Assembly: GCA_037178675.1 (NCBI GenBank)
Contig: JAYMGJ010000327.1
Coordinates: 1 to 57,000, forward strand
DNA: 57,000 nucleotides
Reading direction: 5' to 3'
DNA from: Scleroderma bovista
Lineage: Eukaryota; Basidiomycota; Agaricomycetes; Boletales; Sclerodermataceae
Shown here: piece by piece, positions 30,999 through 44,200 of the stretch
Layout: every line of letters starts with the position of its first letter
Numbering within the stretch: position 1 is the stretch's first letter
Position numbers and translations under genes: made by a program
Notes under the pieces: model-generated
Databases searched by the model: none
Told to the model about the DNA's origin: nothing
The model's input: the letters and a program-made list of their open reading frames with translations, nothing else

Positions 30999-32270
30999 AG
31001 TGGCGCCGTCGCCACCCCCCACCTTCCCTCCCCTTCGCATGTATCTATCCCCACCCATCCCCACTCTCGTTGTCTTTAAGTTGTGCCCCTCGTTCCCCCT
31101 CCGTTCCCTCCCCAACCTTTTTCCTCCCTTTTCTTGTGGTCTCACTCTGGTTTCCGTACTATTACCTTACTCTTTTGCCGCTGGCCCACCCGCCACCCTC
31201 GGAACCTGACTACCAGTGATGAGTGATAATGCATCCCCTGTTCACGCGCCCCGCACCGTCGATGACGGACGACAGACTTTCCGACTGCTGCTAGCAGCAG
31301 CCCCTAGTACTAGTTAACAACCCAAAAACGGTAGAATAGCCTAAATAATAGTAGCCTATTATCAATATTCGTCGTGGCTAATTCAAACCATTATCGCCCG
31401 TTAGCTAAGACTTACCACCCCGTTAGCTAATAGCTAATCCGACCGCACCTTGGCAACGTCATCGCCTGTCATCGCCCCCCCGCCTCGGGGCAGTCGCGGA
31501 CCCTGACGTGACGGCACCCACGGCACGTCCGGGCGCAGCTGTCAGAGCCTGTCAGAGCCAGTCCCACGCCCCCCAACCCTCTCATACCTGGCAATCCGAC
31601 CCGCCCGGCGCTGCCAATTTCTCGAACTAAGTCACTTTTGAAAGTCCTTCCTTTCCTGGCCGAGCGTGTGAATTTGGAATGCGACCTCTGCGGTGGTCGG
31701 TTTCGTCCTTCGGCGTTGTCTAGTATCTTCGTATGTTTGGACTTGGTTATTGCTTTACAATAGCTGTAATTTTGAACTTGGGCCATTCCCGCCAAGCAAG
31801 GGTTCTGCCGACGCAGGCGGCATTTCGAATGCAGATCAGTGATATAAAAGCATGACGTGTCAGACGTGCCCAAAAACAAACAAGCAATAACAAGCAATCC
31901 ACGAGGACTTTCACTCTGAGTCTAGGGATCCTGTGTGCAGAGGCTGCAGCATCACTGAGTGGCAGGCAGAGCAATTCTATCTTATGTTCACAGAAACTCA
32001 CTCATAGGATTAGTCCTTATGTAGCGTGGAAAGAATGGTACTAGTACACATCAACTGCTCGGGTCATTTACAAAGTCACTGATTGACAGGTAGGTGGATC
32101 ATCATCTCGACATCGTCCAACTCCGGCCTACGATAGTCCACTACTGGGTGAAACGTTGATAAGCGTGACATTAGCCAACGGTCCATGAAAAGCGAACACA
32201 ATTTGACATCGAAAGAACATTAGAGACCCCCCAGGTATCCTAGGTAAAGGGGCCAGGGCTTAGAGCTGGA
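30999..32270. other. Transition from transposon nest to host genes
   Basis: A pyrimidine-rich stretch (31000-31190) is followed by mixed unique sequence. Open frames at 31469-32001 on the minus strand show no family motif and are not called. No RNA gene or repeat recognised. Confidence 0.5.
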
Positions 32271-33208
32271 TCACAAAATGAAGACCAGCGACGTAAGTAC
32301 AAGGCATAAAGATAAGCCGTAATGCGAGCTGGGAGAATATTTCAACCCAGCCGAGTTTGTTTGCGTCGATGGAGTGGAAGTTGTTGTATGGGTCGTCGAC
32401 GTGGTCGTTGAAGATGTTCCGGACGCAGGCGGAACAGTGGGGGTGCTTGTCACTGACATCGAGGAACCCGACGGTGACCCTTGAGGTGATCCTACGTTGG
32501 ATGTAGGGCCACTGTCAGATGGACCCGAAGGCGTTGAACCTGAAGGTGAAGCGGGAGCTGTTGGCGTCCCATTTGCCGTCGGAGCCGATATCGTTGGCGT
32601 TCCAGATGAGGACGAGTCGTTTATAATCGTAAATTGGGGGCTAGCGTTACCAGAGTCCCCGAAAACTATGGACAGGAGTCACAAAATTGACCAGTCACGA
32701 AAGGTTTGTGCACTTACGGACGACGATGTAGTCGTTGCGAGTTGGGACGTTCGGTACCGTGATTTGCGCCTTTCCATCGGCGTAATTAATGTTCGTAGCC
32801 AGGGGTGAGCCTACGTAGAAACGTCACTAGTCAGATATGTTCAAATCATACTGGATTTCGACGCAGGAGCCCAAAACGCAGAAAGATCATAAATGATAGA
32901 GAACTTACTGAGCATGAGGTTCTCACTGTTGTTGAAGAGATAGCCAAGAACCAACATCCCATTGGGATTGGTGACATTAACCGGTAAATTGGCAGTGCTC
33001 CTACAGAGACAGTGAGGACCCATCGCAGCGCGTTCATCCAGTGCGACTATATTTCTTACCACGTCACCGTCTGCATCTCGCCGACGTGCCAAACGGCGCC
33101 TGCGGTCGGGCTAGTGATGGGGGGAGCTACCACATCCCTCACAGCTATCGGTACGGCGAATGCACATGACACGAAAGAGACGAGCGAGAAGATGAGGGAC
33201 GTGAACAT
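32271..33208 (-). CDS. Kre9/Knh1-like GPI-anchored Ser/Thr-rich wall protein
   Basis: Four exons (33208-33060, 33000-32909, 32810-32718, 32665-32271) give 242 residues with consistent phases and GT-AG introns. A signal peptide (MFTSLIFSLVSFVSCAFA) is followed by a Kre9/Knh1-type beta-sandwich: ITSPTAGAVWHVGEMQTVTW, ANLPVNVTNPNGMLVLGYLF, and NYADGKAQITVPNVPTRNDY then IVVLFGDSGN. A Ser/Thr/Pro-rich stalk follows. The hydrophobic C-terminus (GLSLCLVLTSLVFIL) fits GPI attachment. Basidiomycetes have many such proteins at the plasma membrane or wall, linked to beta-glucan organisation. The exact role is unknown. It is the first intact host gene beyond the transposon nest. Confidence 0.88.
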
Positions 33209-35163
33209 CGTTGGTCTCGCGGTGGGTGCGTGTCTGCTGGTGAGGGGAACACCGTGCAGTCGCAGAGCGTCGCCTGAGGGAAGTGAACGTATGTTGAACC
33301 ATGGGTTATGTACCTGCACAGACGTGGGAATTCGTTCCGGTATCTGACATTGGGACCCCCGGTTGTTACATGTTACACGTCGAAATTGCGTCCAAATCAG
33401 GGGAGCTCTGCCAGTGTTAACCGTTGATCAATTGTCCCCTGCACCGTCACATGAGCCTCCTGTCGCAACCAGACTTCACAAGTTCTCGAGGTGCGCGTCA
33501 ATCAACGCCAATCATTCTTCCAAAAGGGACGCCTCTTCCCATACCTGACTCGTGCCAATCTGCACTCTACCCTCATTTTGGAGCCGAACGAGTCAGGATT
33601 CCTTGTAGTTTGGACTGGCGACAAGGGCTTTGTCAAGCTTCGAGGAGATTCAGTGCTTGATAACGGATATGAATTTTGATACATGTGGCCAGTGGGTCGC
33701 CGTAATTGTTCACAGGGTCTAGGTCATGGATGTTTCATTATCCTTACATTTGAAGCTCAGTACACAAAGGCGGCATGCCAAACTTTCCACCTCTCTGATT
33801 CCCTACTGCCAGGCGTTGATAACGTCTACCCCTTTTGGCTTCTGAGGCTCCACGGCATACCTCTTATCTTTGCGGTACCAGCTCGATGTGAGTGAGTCTA
33901 CTAAGTGCATCTTGCAGGCGCTAATAATACGAGGAACTTTCTTCAGGAGAACTGCTTGGGGTAGTTGTGTCTACCCTACTTCGCATTCACTCTCCCGGTT
34001 CCGTTCCTGTGACAATAAGGTTATGAACGTCTTGAACAGGGAAGCGCATATATAACTACTGAATCAATCACTGCAGGATGCTTATCGCGAAAATGAAATT
34101 CCAAATAGAATGGGAAGGTTGACGTTCAATATGGGGCGTTGCCTCGCAGGTCACAAGAACATATCGACCCACGCTACGTAGCAATCGAGTTCTTTTAGCC
34201 TGCGTCCTCGAGAATATCCCCCGCGAACTGCCATAATTGTCCTATCCCGCACTGTGGTTCAATCCGATGGTGGTCGATTGGGCACGGATATCCGGAACCA
34301 AATTTGTCCGACTTGCAATCCGAGCTGCGAGCCCTTCTTCATCGCCTCGTCCAATAACCCTTTTTCCCAACGGTCAAGAAGTACTAATGAATCACAAATA
34401 AGAATCAGGATTCGAATCACCTGCAGCCACCCCATTCCGATGACTTCCTATCGGAAGGGTCCAACTCTAGCTTACTTCGAGGCTTGCAAAGGTCGACAGA
34501 CCGAGAGGGCCTTGTGAAGGAATTCGACTGGAATCATGGGTACGTAGGACTGATATTGCTTCTATGTTGGTGACGTGATGCTTCAGCGAGGGACCTACTA
34601 GGGAACAACATTGGCAACAGGTGAAATCCATGGAGAGGTGCACTCACCTACTCCCGTGTGAGTCTTACACACTGTGGGTCCACATCACTCTGAAACACTG
34701 GCTCAATATGTGCAGACTATAAAGGGTGCCATACTGTACCTATGTTTTGCGTTCCTCCCCTCTTTTCGACACTGACAAACAACTCTGTTCGATCCATCAT
34801 CCGTTAAAAATGCGATCTAAAGAAACCCACTCAGGATGCAGAGGCCACAAAAGCCGCGTGGTGCAGCCCTACATTTGGATTGTCGGATCAAGGGCGGATT
34901 TCTGCCCAGCGTCGGAAACTATAGGCTTCATCGTTTTACAAATGGATCGTTGTCGCCGCGGACAGTACCTGGGGTTCCTCAGGACATTTGGAGGTCCCTT
35001 CTATCTCAATTTTGACCAATAATCAAATGTATCATGTACACATATAATGGGCCTTGGTATATGATAACCCACTGGAGAATCAGCACAGCTAAGCTCACAC
35101 AACCTCCTGCCTTTTTTCCCGCTATCTCTCCAGCTGATTGTATCTTTATACTGAAGTAGCGAG
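33209..35163. other. Intergenic region without recognised gene
   Basis: About 1.95 kb. Frames of up to 98 codons occur but none shows a domain, a plausible intron pattern or codon bias. The last 60 bp carry a TATCTTTATA-like box about 20 bp before the next start and may be its promoter. Confidence 0.5.
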
Positions 35164-36095
35164 ATGTCAACGACGGCTCAGTTAACGTACACTATCCCTC
35201 CTGCCGATGGTTCCCGGCCTTACACCACCATAAATGAGGACTCCACAGGTAAAAAGCTACAGAATTGGACTGAAGATATTCGCAATGTCGATATCGAGGA
35301 CGCCCGGGGGAAGGAGCATCAATACACCCTTGATACCGTCGGATTTCAGTTTCATCACCATCCTGCCAAGCATACCAGATTTCTGGATGATGAAGAGATC
35401 AAAACGGAATACTACCCAGAGTGCATGGAGCTCCTAAAGGGGCTTACTGGCGCAACCAAGGTGGTCATCTTTGATCACAGTAGGTTGCCATGTAATCGTC
35501 CACACATAGTTGCCTACTTATGAATGGCACCCTGCCAGCTATCCGCCGCAGGCGTCCTGGCATAATCGATGACGACCAGCAGAAGCGTCAGCCTGTACCG
35601 CTCGTCCATTCGGATCGGACTACTGCATCTTCCATCGCACGAGTCCACAAGCATGCGCCTCCCAGCGAGGTTGAGGACCTTCTTCGGGGTCGGTGGCAGA
35701 TTATAAACATCTGGCGTCCCATTTCGCACCCAGCTGTGGACTGGCCGCTGGCCTTCTGTGACTATCGCAGTGTCGATCCAGGCAAGGACCTCGTCGTACT
35801 CGCATTAGTCCACCACGAGCACGAGGGCGAGAACTACCATTTAAAATACAACCCTGAACATCGATGGGTTTATAAGCGTGCCATGGACCCCGAGGATGTG
35901 GTGTTGATAAAATGGTCAGTGGTACGTTTCGATCGATGCTACGACTCACATTGCCTTGATTTCAGCTTCGACTCTATTTCAGATGATCGTGTTGCTAAGA
36001 TGGCAGCACATTCTGCTTTTAAGGACCCGAAGACGCCCGAGGGCACTCCATTCAGGGAATCTATTGAAGTCGAGGCTCTTGTATTTTATAAGTAA
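35164..36095 (+). CDS. CmcJ/AsaB/GA4-desaturase-like oxygenase
   Basis: Three exons (35164-35479, 35539-35914, 35966-36095) give 273 residues. Signature blocks: HRFLDDEEIK-type N-terminus (ARGKEHQYTLDTVGFQFHHH), TKVVIFDHTIRRR, PVPLVHSDRTTASSIARVHK, RWQIINIWRPISHPAVDWPL, FCDYRSVDPGKDLV, TPEGTPFRESIEVEALVFYK. These place it with the family that includes cephamycin CmcJ, fungal AsaB and Gibberella GA4 desaturase, putative Fe(II)/2-oxoglutarate-dependent enzymes of secondary metabolism. The H-x-D in LVHSD could bind iron; that is inference. No biosynthetic cluster surrounds it. The ATG lies 3 bp after an upstream TAG-containing stretch, and the phases close without shifts. Confidence 0.88.
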
Positions 36096-36582
36096 GATTG
36101 GGTTAGTAGCCAACTTGGCCCAGCTACAGATTGAGACCCTCTCGGTTTGATAAATTGGCCTGTAGAATTGTGTATCAAATCAATGTCTTCTTTTGATCTG
36201 AGATCTGAGATCACGTTGTACATACCTATGAGTGCACTGTACATTTGTACAAGTCGACGTAGGTCAGTCACCACACGAATCTAACAAGTAGTGGCTGCGC
36301 TACTACTGGGTTGAAGTGAGACTTGGTATTTCCCAACACCAACAACTTGGGCAGGATGACTGAAAGCCATCAAGCAGCATAAGCCTCTTACATAAATGGA
36401 AGGAGAGCCTTGATACTCAATTGATGGCAAGCATATGCACACTGTCGTGTCAGAAATACTCACCAGCATTGCATGGACTAAGCATAACAAGAACACATTG
36501 AATGAACACGGCGCGCGTTTGCTGAAATTAAAGAGGTTCGGGGGAAAAAAATAGACCAGGTTTATTTAGATTGAAATGAACT

Positions 36583-37729
36583 TCATATGTCCAATGTCTT
36601 CCGAAGCCACACCTTAGTTTGTTCCATGCCTTTCTCAAATGCTGCCTTAGCTTCCTCTAAGGCCAAGTTCGGGCGATTTGCAAAACCGTGGACTGTTCCT
36701 GCATTACAATGACGCAATTAGCCTTGATACGGATGACCCTACAGTGAATGCAAACCTTTGTAATCAACAAATTCATATGACACAGGGTCACCCTTGTTTT
36801 TGCGTTCCACAAACATGGCCTCTGCTTTCAGGCGCATCTTCTGAGGGAAGCTGCTGTCTTCTACTCGTATTTTCAGTAGGGAATACGTAATCTGAGTAGA
36901 TTTTAGTAGACCTTCTGCACAAACCCATGAAGTGGGGCTCTAATTGAAACACATGTGATTTTCCTGGTATTGAATGCAGAACGAACTTCATACCTTGATA
37001 TCCTTCACTGACGCAAGTGAGATTAGCCCAGGATGGCAAATTACGGCGCTTTCCAAAACATTAGGGTTCGCCGCAAGGCGTGCGGCCACTCCACCGCCAA
37101 AACAGTATCTAAAGTGCAATCAGCATTTCATAAAACATGCAAGTTGTGTGCTGTACCCAACACCGCCGACCTTACCGTACTTCTTATCTTCGCGGATAGC
37201 TTTGATGAACTAATAACCGTGAGTTGGCCACCATGGGTAAAAATGAGGGTTATTTGGATGTACCGATTTGACACGAAGGTCAACCACAGAAGGGCGGTTC
37301 CGGATAATGATACCAATGCGGGGGATAATGAGAAGGTATAGGCGGAAGGTGTCCCACCAAGTTGCGTGACCAGGGCGGCCCGGAATTAATAGCTGAATTT
37401 CCATCCCATCAACTTTGAGCAGTTGTTCGCCTGCTCAGGAAAGAGAGTTAATGGGAAAAAAGATATAAATACCAGGGAAGCAGACCGTTGAAGATATCTG
37501 GCACCCAAACATCGCATGCAAGATTCTTCGCAAGTTCATCTGCAATAAGTTTCGTGTTTACCAATGGGAGACCAAAGGCATCCGGCAGCACAACCACTGC
37601 AACCGAACGAGGCTCGCTTTCACGCGGAGGTGCAGGTGCGAAGTATGCATCCAAGCCCTGCACTTTGACAACAGAGCCTGTTGGAGTTCCAGGAAGTATT
37701 GAGCCTCGGTTGCAGTCAAGACAGATCAT
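36583..37729 (-). CDS. Dienelactone hydrolase family protein
   Basis: Seven exons (37729-37486, 37430-37264, 37209-37157, 37108-36994, 36939-36912, 36860-36756, 36698-36583) give 275 residues. An alpha/beta hydrolase fold: PRSVAVVVLPDAFGLPLVNT and ACDVWVPDIFNG at the N-terminus, the nucleophile elbow GYCFGGGVA (Cys about 157), an acid in CAEEDSSFP (Asp about 204), and a C-terminal His in TVHGFANRP (about 241). That is the Cys-Asp-His triad of the family. It hydrolyses dienelactone-like or other small esters, probably in the cytosol; the substrate is unknown. Exon 5 is only 28 nt, but both flanking introns are needed to keep VKDIKSPTSWVCAEED. A 990-bp gap separates it from a divergent GNAT gene. 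Confidence 0.88.
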
Positions 37730-38720
37730 CGTCAAAAGCAAACTTCAGTAGAAGCAAGACGCTGGTCCTTCAAGCTTCATGCCAAAAGCGCTTGCGGCAT
37801 CATGGTCCCATTTGTAAACAGCACACAATACAACTTTTAAACTTTAGTACTACTGGCACGTATTTTGATGTTAGGTCAGTGGTGTTTGCATTTTCTGAAG
37901 CATCCGAGCGGAAGGTGGCTAGTATGTAGTGCTACAGAGACTACCATTGATATGAAACGAACCAGCCAATCATGATGGCAGAGGATGCTCAGCTACTATG
38001 TCGATCGACGAATGGCATGATTCTGCAGTTCTTCAGGCGCGTCCGCTGTAAGGATTTTTTCTTTACTAGCTATGACCTCATAGAGTGGCTCCAGTGATTG
38101 AAGCGCCAGTGGTCGGCCAGGAGTACGACGGGTAGTATAAGCCAAGTGGCACTGCCAGGATCGTGGTGGTGGCCTGAGTTGACTTCCACCAGATGGTGCA
38201 TTTTGCCTGTGGTAAAGGCCGCCGTTATGTTCATGGTCGATGGCTGACTTTCTGGCGAGACACTAGCCCGCCATTGGCACTTGAAACACTCTGAGTGACT
38301 CATCTTCGTCCACAAAACATGATCTGGGAAGGACGCAGAAATCGGAGACTTACATACATAGGCCTTGAGGTGACAACCGCAGGAAGACGTTCCCCGGACA
38401 CGAAATGGCTGGAACCTGCAAGCTTCAAAGTTTACCGTCGTATTTTACACCGACTAGTATACTCCCTTGGAGTCTGTCTGGCCCTGTCTCTCACTGCATG
38501 CCCTGCGAGGGAGACAAAAAGGGACAAACTGCGACCGCATTTCGATCTAACTGCGCATGGGCTTCGGCTGCGCACCAGAGCTGGCAATAATTGACGCATG
38601 GTGCGTGTTGTCTACAATCCGTATTCATTACTCCGATATAAAGGTAACTGCGTTTCGTGTATCCGGGCTACGGTCCCGCTGCGCTTGACCATGCACATTC
38701 GCCTCCTCTGCCCATTCGCG
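37730..38720. other. Divergent intergenic region
   Basis: About 1 kb between the minus-strand hydrolase and the plus-strand acetyltransferase. No convincing gene; presumably holds both promoters. Confidence 0.4.
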
Positions 38721-39333
38721 ATGGCCAGCTACAGTACAGAACGCCTTATATTCTGCCCTTACACCGAAGCTGATTTAGATGACCTCATGATTCTCTGGAA
38801 TGACCCCCTTGTTCAACCACTTGTCATCAATGACGAAATTGCTCCCTGCGGATCAGAGCTGAAAGGTGCTCTTCGTTCAAGTATGGAGCGCGCCGCATTT
38901 GGCGTCATTATCAGACTCAAGACGACGGGCGAGTTCATGGGACAAGTGATGGTTACCGTCGATCCAACGACGCACGAAGGGACCTTCGGGATATGCCTCT
39001 TACCCAAATTCTGGGGCAGAGGTTATGGCACAGAGGCAACACGCTACATGGTCGACTACTCATTTAGGTGGTTCGACCTTCAAAAGATGTCCTTGTCGGT
39101 ATGGGCAAGCAACGCGAGAGCCAGAGCAGTTTACAAGAAAATGTATGTGATGTGCATGCGCTTATCATCCATCTTCAGCCAATCCATTATTCAACAGCGG
39201 TTTTAAAATAGAGAGAAGAAGACCCGGGACTGTGCGTCGGATCAAGCGACGGGAATATATAATTTTCATGGGCATATTATACGAAGAGTGGGCTGCCAGG
39301 GAGTCGCAGTCGCTGGTGCACTGGTATGCGTAG
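38721..39333 (+). CDS. GNAT-family N-acetyltransferase
   Basis: Two exons (38721-39142, 39198-39333) give 185 residues. The ATG at 38721 (MASYSTERLIFCPYTEADLD) was preferred over upstream in-frame codons because the RimJ-like fold starts there. Motifs: TERLIF, DDLMILWNDPLVQP, EFMGQVMVTVD (beta4), FGICLLPKFWGRGYGTEATR (acetyl-CoA loop R/Q-x-x-G-x-G/A) and SVWASNARARAVYKKIGFKI across the intron. This suits the RimJ/RimL subgroup that acetylates amino groups of proteins or small molecules. The substrate is unknown. It converges with the BTB gene, with stops 113 bp apart. Confidence 0.87.
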
Positions 39334-39446
39334 CGGTCTGGAGAATCCATTTCGTCGGTAATTTAATTATCTCGCTTCGTCCCAATGTCCTTTACAGAGA
39401 CGAAGTATATGTTACAGATACCAAGAAGGGCATAATGGCCACTGAA

Positions 39447-40714
39447 TCAAATAACATCAACAAAGTAGTCCGCCAAGGACTCTTGTATCTCCTTTACCTT
39501 CCCCGCCGTCGCTATCAGAGCCTGGTCTCTGCACCAAGGCATCGCCTCTAGCATACCAGGTGTAGGTGTATCTCGATCCATCAGTGTCTTCAACATGCCC
39601 TCAGCCAACATCAGCTTCCCTTCCACATCTGGGTACTGAAGCAGCAGGCCCTGCTTTCCTATATCCATCATTGACTTCCAGAGTCCTGACCATGCCTGAT
39701 TACATCGCACCAAAGTGGCGCCCATGCACCTGGGACTATGAACGAGGGCAGGGGGCTCGTGCGGAAGGCGATCCCAAAGTTTTCCAAGAGAGTAGTGTCC
39801 AGAGAGCAATCGAATTATTTGGGAGCGAGTGAGGTGTCCATCCGTGTCCCAAACCTCGCGTCCCTGCAACAGCATAACATAATACGACCGTCCGAGGAGT
39901 GCGCGCAAGCTGAGGCGCTCGGCTACGTTGATAGCAAGAGAAATGTCCTTTCCAGATGCGAGACGTCGTTTCCACCGCTGCGTAGCAGCCTCCAGCAGGT
40001 CACGTTGTTCGCAAAGTGATGCAAGTTCAGTGAGTTGTTCAAGGCTGGGTCCTTCTCCGTCTTTAGTGTTGGGGGGATGCATTGGACGAGTGTATGCGAG
40101 CGTCAACGCATTTAGCGCCCATGCCTCTATAGATCGAAATTCATATTTGTGAGATATGCGAGCAAGATTGAATAGTTGCAGAGGATTTGCTTTGGGGGTA
40201 AGTGCGACAGAAAGCTCATTCGGTCTGCTCACGATACCAGGCGATGAGGTTGTGGTTCGACAGGACAGAGAATCAGGGGACACGTACAAGGAATACAAGG
40301 CCCACAGCAATGCTCGGAATTCGTCTGCAGTGTCCCCCTGAAGCCTGATCGGATTGTCGTCACTTTCGCCCTCGGGTCCAATTGTTACATTTGAGTTGCT
40401 GGAGTTTGAGCGCAAGTCCGAGTCAAGCGAGAACATACTGTCAAAGGTGGACGTGTCCTTTGTCAACGTCGACCGATGAACCTACGAAAAGGACATGTTC
40501 AATAGGAATTTTTCGCAGTTTTCGGCGAGATCAAGACCTTGAAGAGCGTGTTCTCGACGAGAAGCACGGTGTTACCGTCCGGGATGTAGTAAGTTGCATC
40601 CCGAGAAGGTATTGGAATCGACAATTGCAACTGAAGCTTGGGTGTCGAAGGGCTCGGCTCCCCAGAATGCATGAAGGAGCTCGCTAGGTAATCGTCTGCT
40701 GACAAGTGAGCCAT
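39447..40714 (-). CDS. BTB/POZ domain protein
   Basis: Two exons (40714-40538, 40481-39447) give 403 residues. The start MAHLSADDYLASSF is the first in-frame ATG. The BTB core reads DATYYIPDGNTVLLVENTLF, KVHRSTLTKDTSTFDSMFSL, then NPIRLQGDTADEFRALLWAL, over about residues 37-120. The rest is helical, without a recognised second domain (RISHKYEFRSIEAWALNALT, ...). This is the common agaricomycete BTB type, often expanded in these fungi. Roles may include protein-protein contacts or cullin-3 adaptor function; the specific role is unknown. The 56-nt intron is GT-AG and in phase. Confidence 0.9.
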
Positions 40715-41285
40715 TATGCATCAGACGAATCAGTCAACCACCACGAAAGCGGGGAGTGGATGCCGAGTAAGGGGTCGAGAGCGTTTGAGATAAGAACTGT
40801 GTTAGGTTTAGACATTAAATCAGTCTTCGAAGTACATAAATACGCAAGCCATATTTGCTGTAGTCATCAGAATAAAATGTATTTCTACACAATGCACGAA
40901 GGTATGTACAAGCCGTATCATGTGGATGCCTTCCAAATGACCATCGCAATACGAAAAAAAAAAGAATAACGAATACGCTTGATGAGATGCGAAAACAACG
41001 CGAAAGTAAGGTTGAAGAGACGAAGACGCGTGAGGATGCAGACGATAGCTAAGACAGCGAAAACAACCAGGCGAGTGTGATATTAAGTCCGAGTATTCGG
41101 TTTGGAAGCCAAAGATGCAGAATTCTATGCAAGAATACATGCGTGGGGGGAAGCATGGTTAATCATAGGTGTACATACATGGAATGGATGGTTCGCCGCA
41201 TACAGTGGTGAGATGACTGTCGCCCGTTGACATATACAATGATTGGCATCATGCATGAAAAAAACGAGGATGTGAGGTTGTTTCG
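40715..41285. other. Intergenic region
   Basis: 570 bp between the BTB start and the MPS1 stop, both on the minus strand. AT-rich with an A-run (40954-40965). No gene seen. Confidence 0.4.
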
Positions 41286-44200
41286 TTATGATTCTAGCGC
41301 TTTAAGTTCTTGGACAAGGCGCTATTGCGACATATCATGAATGAAAAATACTCAAACTTCTCACAGGACTCACCTCAGCTTCCTTGGCCAAGTACTCTGG
41401 ATCAATATCCCCAGATTGTGCCTGCCTTCCAAGTTTGATACCATATTCGAGCAGCTGTTTCATATAGTATGGATTGATGATGGTCTCATCTCTTGCCAGC
41501 GAGGGCTTTACCGGAGGTCTCTCGGCTATTTCGAGTCAGTTAACGCTCGGTCCATTTGACAAGAATGGACTCACGTTCCCGCAGTGCCAACCACTCTTGC
41601 TCTAAGAGTTCAGGGATTGTCGCCCTTTCTTTCGGATTCCGTGCCAGACAGCTCCGCATCCCGCGGATAACGTCACCCCTGACACGACGTTTCAGGTGTT
41701 CGAGCTTCTTGCGCTCCCCATTCTTGCTGACCACGCTCGGCACGCTATGCTCCGGAAACTCAATAATGTGAGTAAGGTCTGGAATGGCCTTCATTTTCTG
41801 GTAAACCGAGAGATGCTGGAAAGGAGGTTGCCCGTAGACCATCTGATAAAGGATGCAACCCAGTGACCACACATCGCTCGGTCGACCAACTTTGAGGCGT
41901 CTCATACCGTCGGGCAATTCGATGGCCTCAGGAGACATGTAATTGACAGTACCGATCTTCAACTCTGTTAGTCTCACGTAAGATAGTTGGTAGAAAAACC
42001 TACCTGATGATCTCGTTGAATGTTGGTAGTGTCATTGGCAATAGCATTCGCAATCCCAAAGTCAATCAACTTCAGCTGCCCTCGAACCAATACGAAGTTT
42101 GCTGGCTTCAAATCCGAATGCACAATTTTCTCTTCGTGAATTACATGCACGGCTTGCAACATCTATTCGAATGTGAGCACCTCACGTACTTTGGTGAAAG
42201 CGGTTAGCATACCTGTTGCCAGTAATACGATATCCAAACCATGTTCAATGGTTCCTTCTGCTGCTCCTGTAGCAGTTTGGCGAGGTCAATTTCTCCACAT
42301 TCCATTACAAGCATCAGATGCCCCTTCGTTCCACCAGGTCCTGCTTTCACTTCAGAATCAAACAATTGAATGATCCTGTTGTTTCCCTCGAGCCGCTTCA
42401 ACAATCCTATCTCGTTCATGTAGCCTTTCATTGTTTCGGCGTCTGTTTTGTCGAGCGACACGCGCTTGATGGCAAATATTTCATTTGCCGCATTCATTAC
42501 TCGATACACACGCGACGACCCTCCCTTACCGATCAAATCAAGTCTTGCATAGACTTTCTTGTTGACGCAGATGTTGTGGTTCCGGACGGGGACAGGCGCT
42601 GGTGTCGAGGCTATTGAAGGTGGAGGAGGTGCAGGCCTCAACTTCTCTTTCTGAGGACCCCTCCCTTCTGATTCGCTCTCAATACGTTCGTCACCAGCAG
42701 CCCAGGTCTTCCCAGCTTGTTGTGCATTGGTTCCTGGCGGAGGAGCAAGTGCACCGCTCGTCGTGGGTGCTTCAGGAGCGGTTGGGCTGCGACGGTGATG
42801 CGCTTGTCCCTGAGATGCAGCGGCCGTGACCTGAACAGAAGGTAGTGACTGTTGTTGGGCCAAAAGTGCCCTTGTTTTTGGGGATAATCGACCGGGGAGG
42901 TGTTCGATCACTGTGGGAGAAGGGACACTAGGCAGGTCAGATGCAGGCGTGCGGACAGTATCAGAGTCTCGTCTGTGGTGTGTTGGCGCACGCAAATGAG
43001 TTGACTGGGCCATATGCGTAGGAGAGGGCGATTGGCGGGGCTGCTGAGCAAGCAGATCGTTAGGAATGTCCTCCGTCTGTCGAGCGTGTTCTGGTAGGTA
43101 GTCTGAAAAAGCACAGCATGTCGGTATGAGAATCCGATGAGTCTAAGCGCAAAAACATACCATCAAGATCATTTGTCACGCGTCTTCCGCGTGGTGCTGA
43201 GTTGAGGCCGAGGCTTGACCCTGGTCTCGTAGCATATTGGCCCTGACTACTCGGAAGAGCGGATTGCACATTCGGCGAATGGCGTTCCTCAGCTTGATCT
43301 GCGTTGAGTCACAATCAAAGAATATGAAGGAGCTAATTACCAGCTGAAGCATCACTTAGGCTAGCGGATCGGCGTGGACGGGTGCTACTGGATTGAGTGA
43401 GCGGAGGGGCATAGCTCCGGTGTCGAAGCAAGCCATTCAAAGGTTGTGGTTCATCGGGGCCTGAGCAATCACTTATGAAAGGCTATTGCTAATTTCTGAA
43501 CAGACGTACCAGTGTCGGTCTCCTCCCCGGCTGCTTCGTTCTCACTTCCATCGATTTCACTGATCTTGTCAAACCCGCTAGCGCCCAAGCCATACTTTGT
43601 GCCCATCAAAACCCGACCTGCCCGATTGGGTCCAGGCATAATTTGTCGCCCGGGCTGCGAAGGTGCACGAGGTGGGGCCACTGTACCAGGTACCATGGAT
43701 CCATATGCACGCGTTGGGAGTCCGGAAATTGCGCGACCATCGACTTGACTCAGAGATGCAGATCGACTAGCTAGTCGAGGTGATGTGCGCCTCGGAGCGT
43801 TGTCGGAAGATGAGCCGTCACCATTGTCTGGTGAGAGAATGTTCTCTTTCCCTTCGTGGATGTGAGAGTCCCATTCACCCCGAACGCGGAGGAGTTCGTC
43901 GCGTTCGTCAATATGCTGCTCGCGATAGTCGTCCAATGGTATGCGTTGTGGCCTCCCGAGCTTGCGGCCGGTCCCACGGAGACCGGTGGAAACTGGTGCT
44001 CTGAGTGTGGTCTGTGTTGCTGGTGTAAGCGCTGCAGGACCAGATGCGACTCGTTGGAAGGACCGCACAGACGTTCCAGCTGCCAATGTGGAGGGTTTGG
44101 GATGATCGGGTGGTGCGCTGTCAGATTGTGAGAGTGAGTTGCGCCGAGGTGGTGCTGGTGAGTTTAGAAGAATGGGAGATGGTGGTTTGACGTGTGCATA

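Noticed and set aside
31469..32001. Minus-strand frames of 142 and 84 codons
   Set aside because: No recognisable motif, overlapping in different frames, and no plausible splice model joining them.
33363..34517. Several 60-87-codon frames
   Set aside because: Average composition, no domain, no conserved neighbour relation; considered intergenic.
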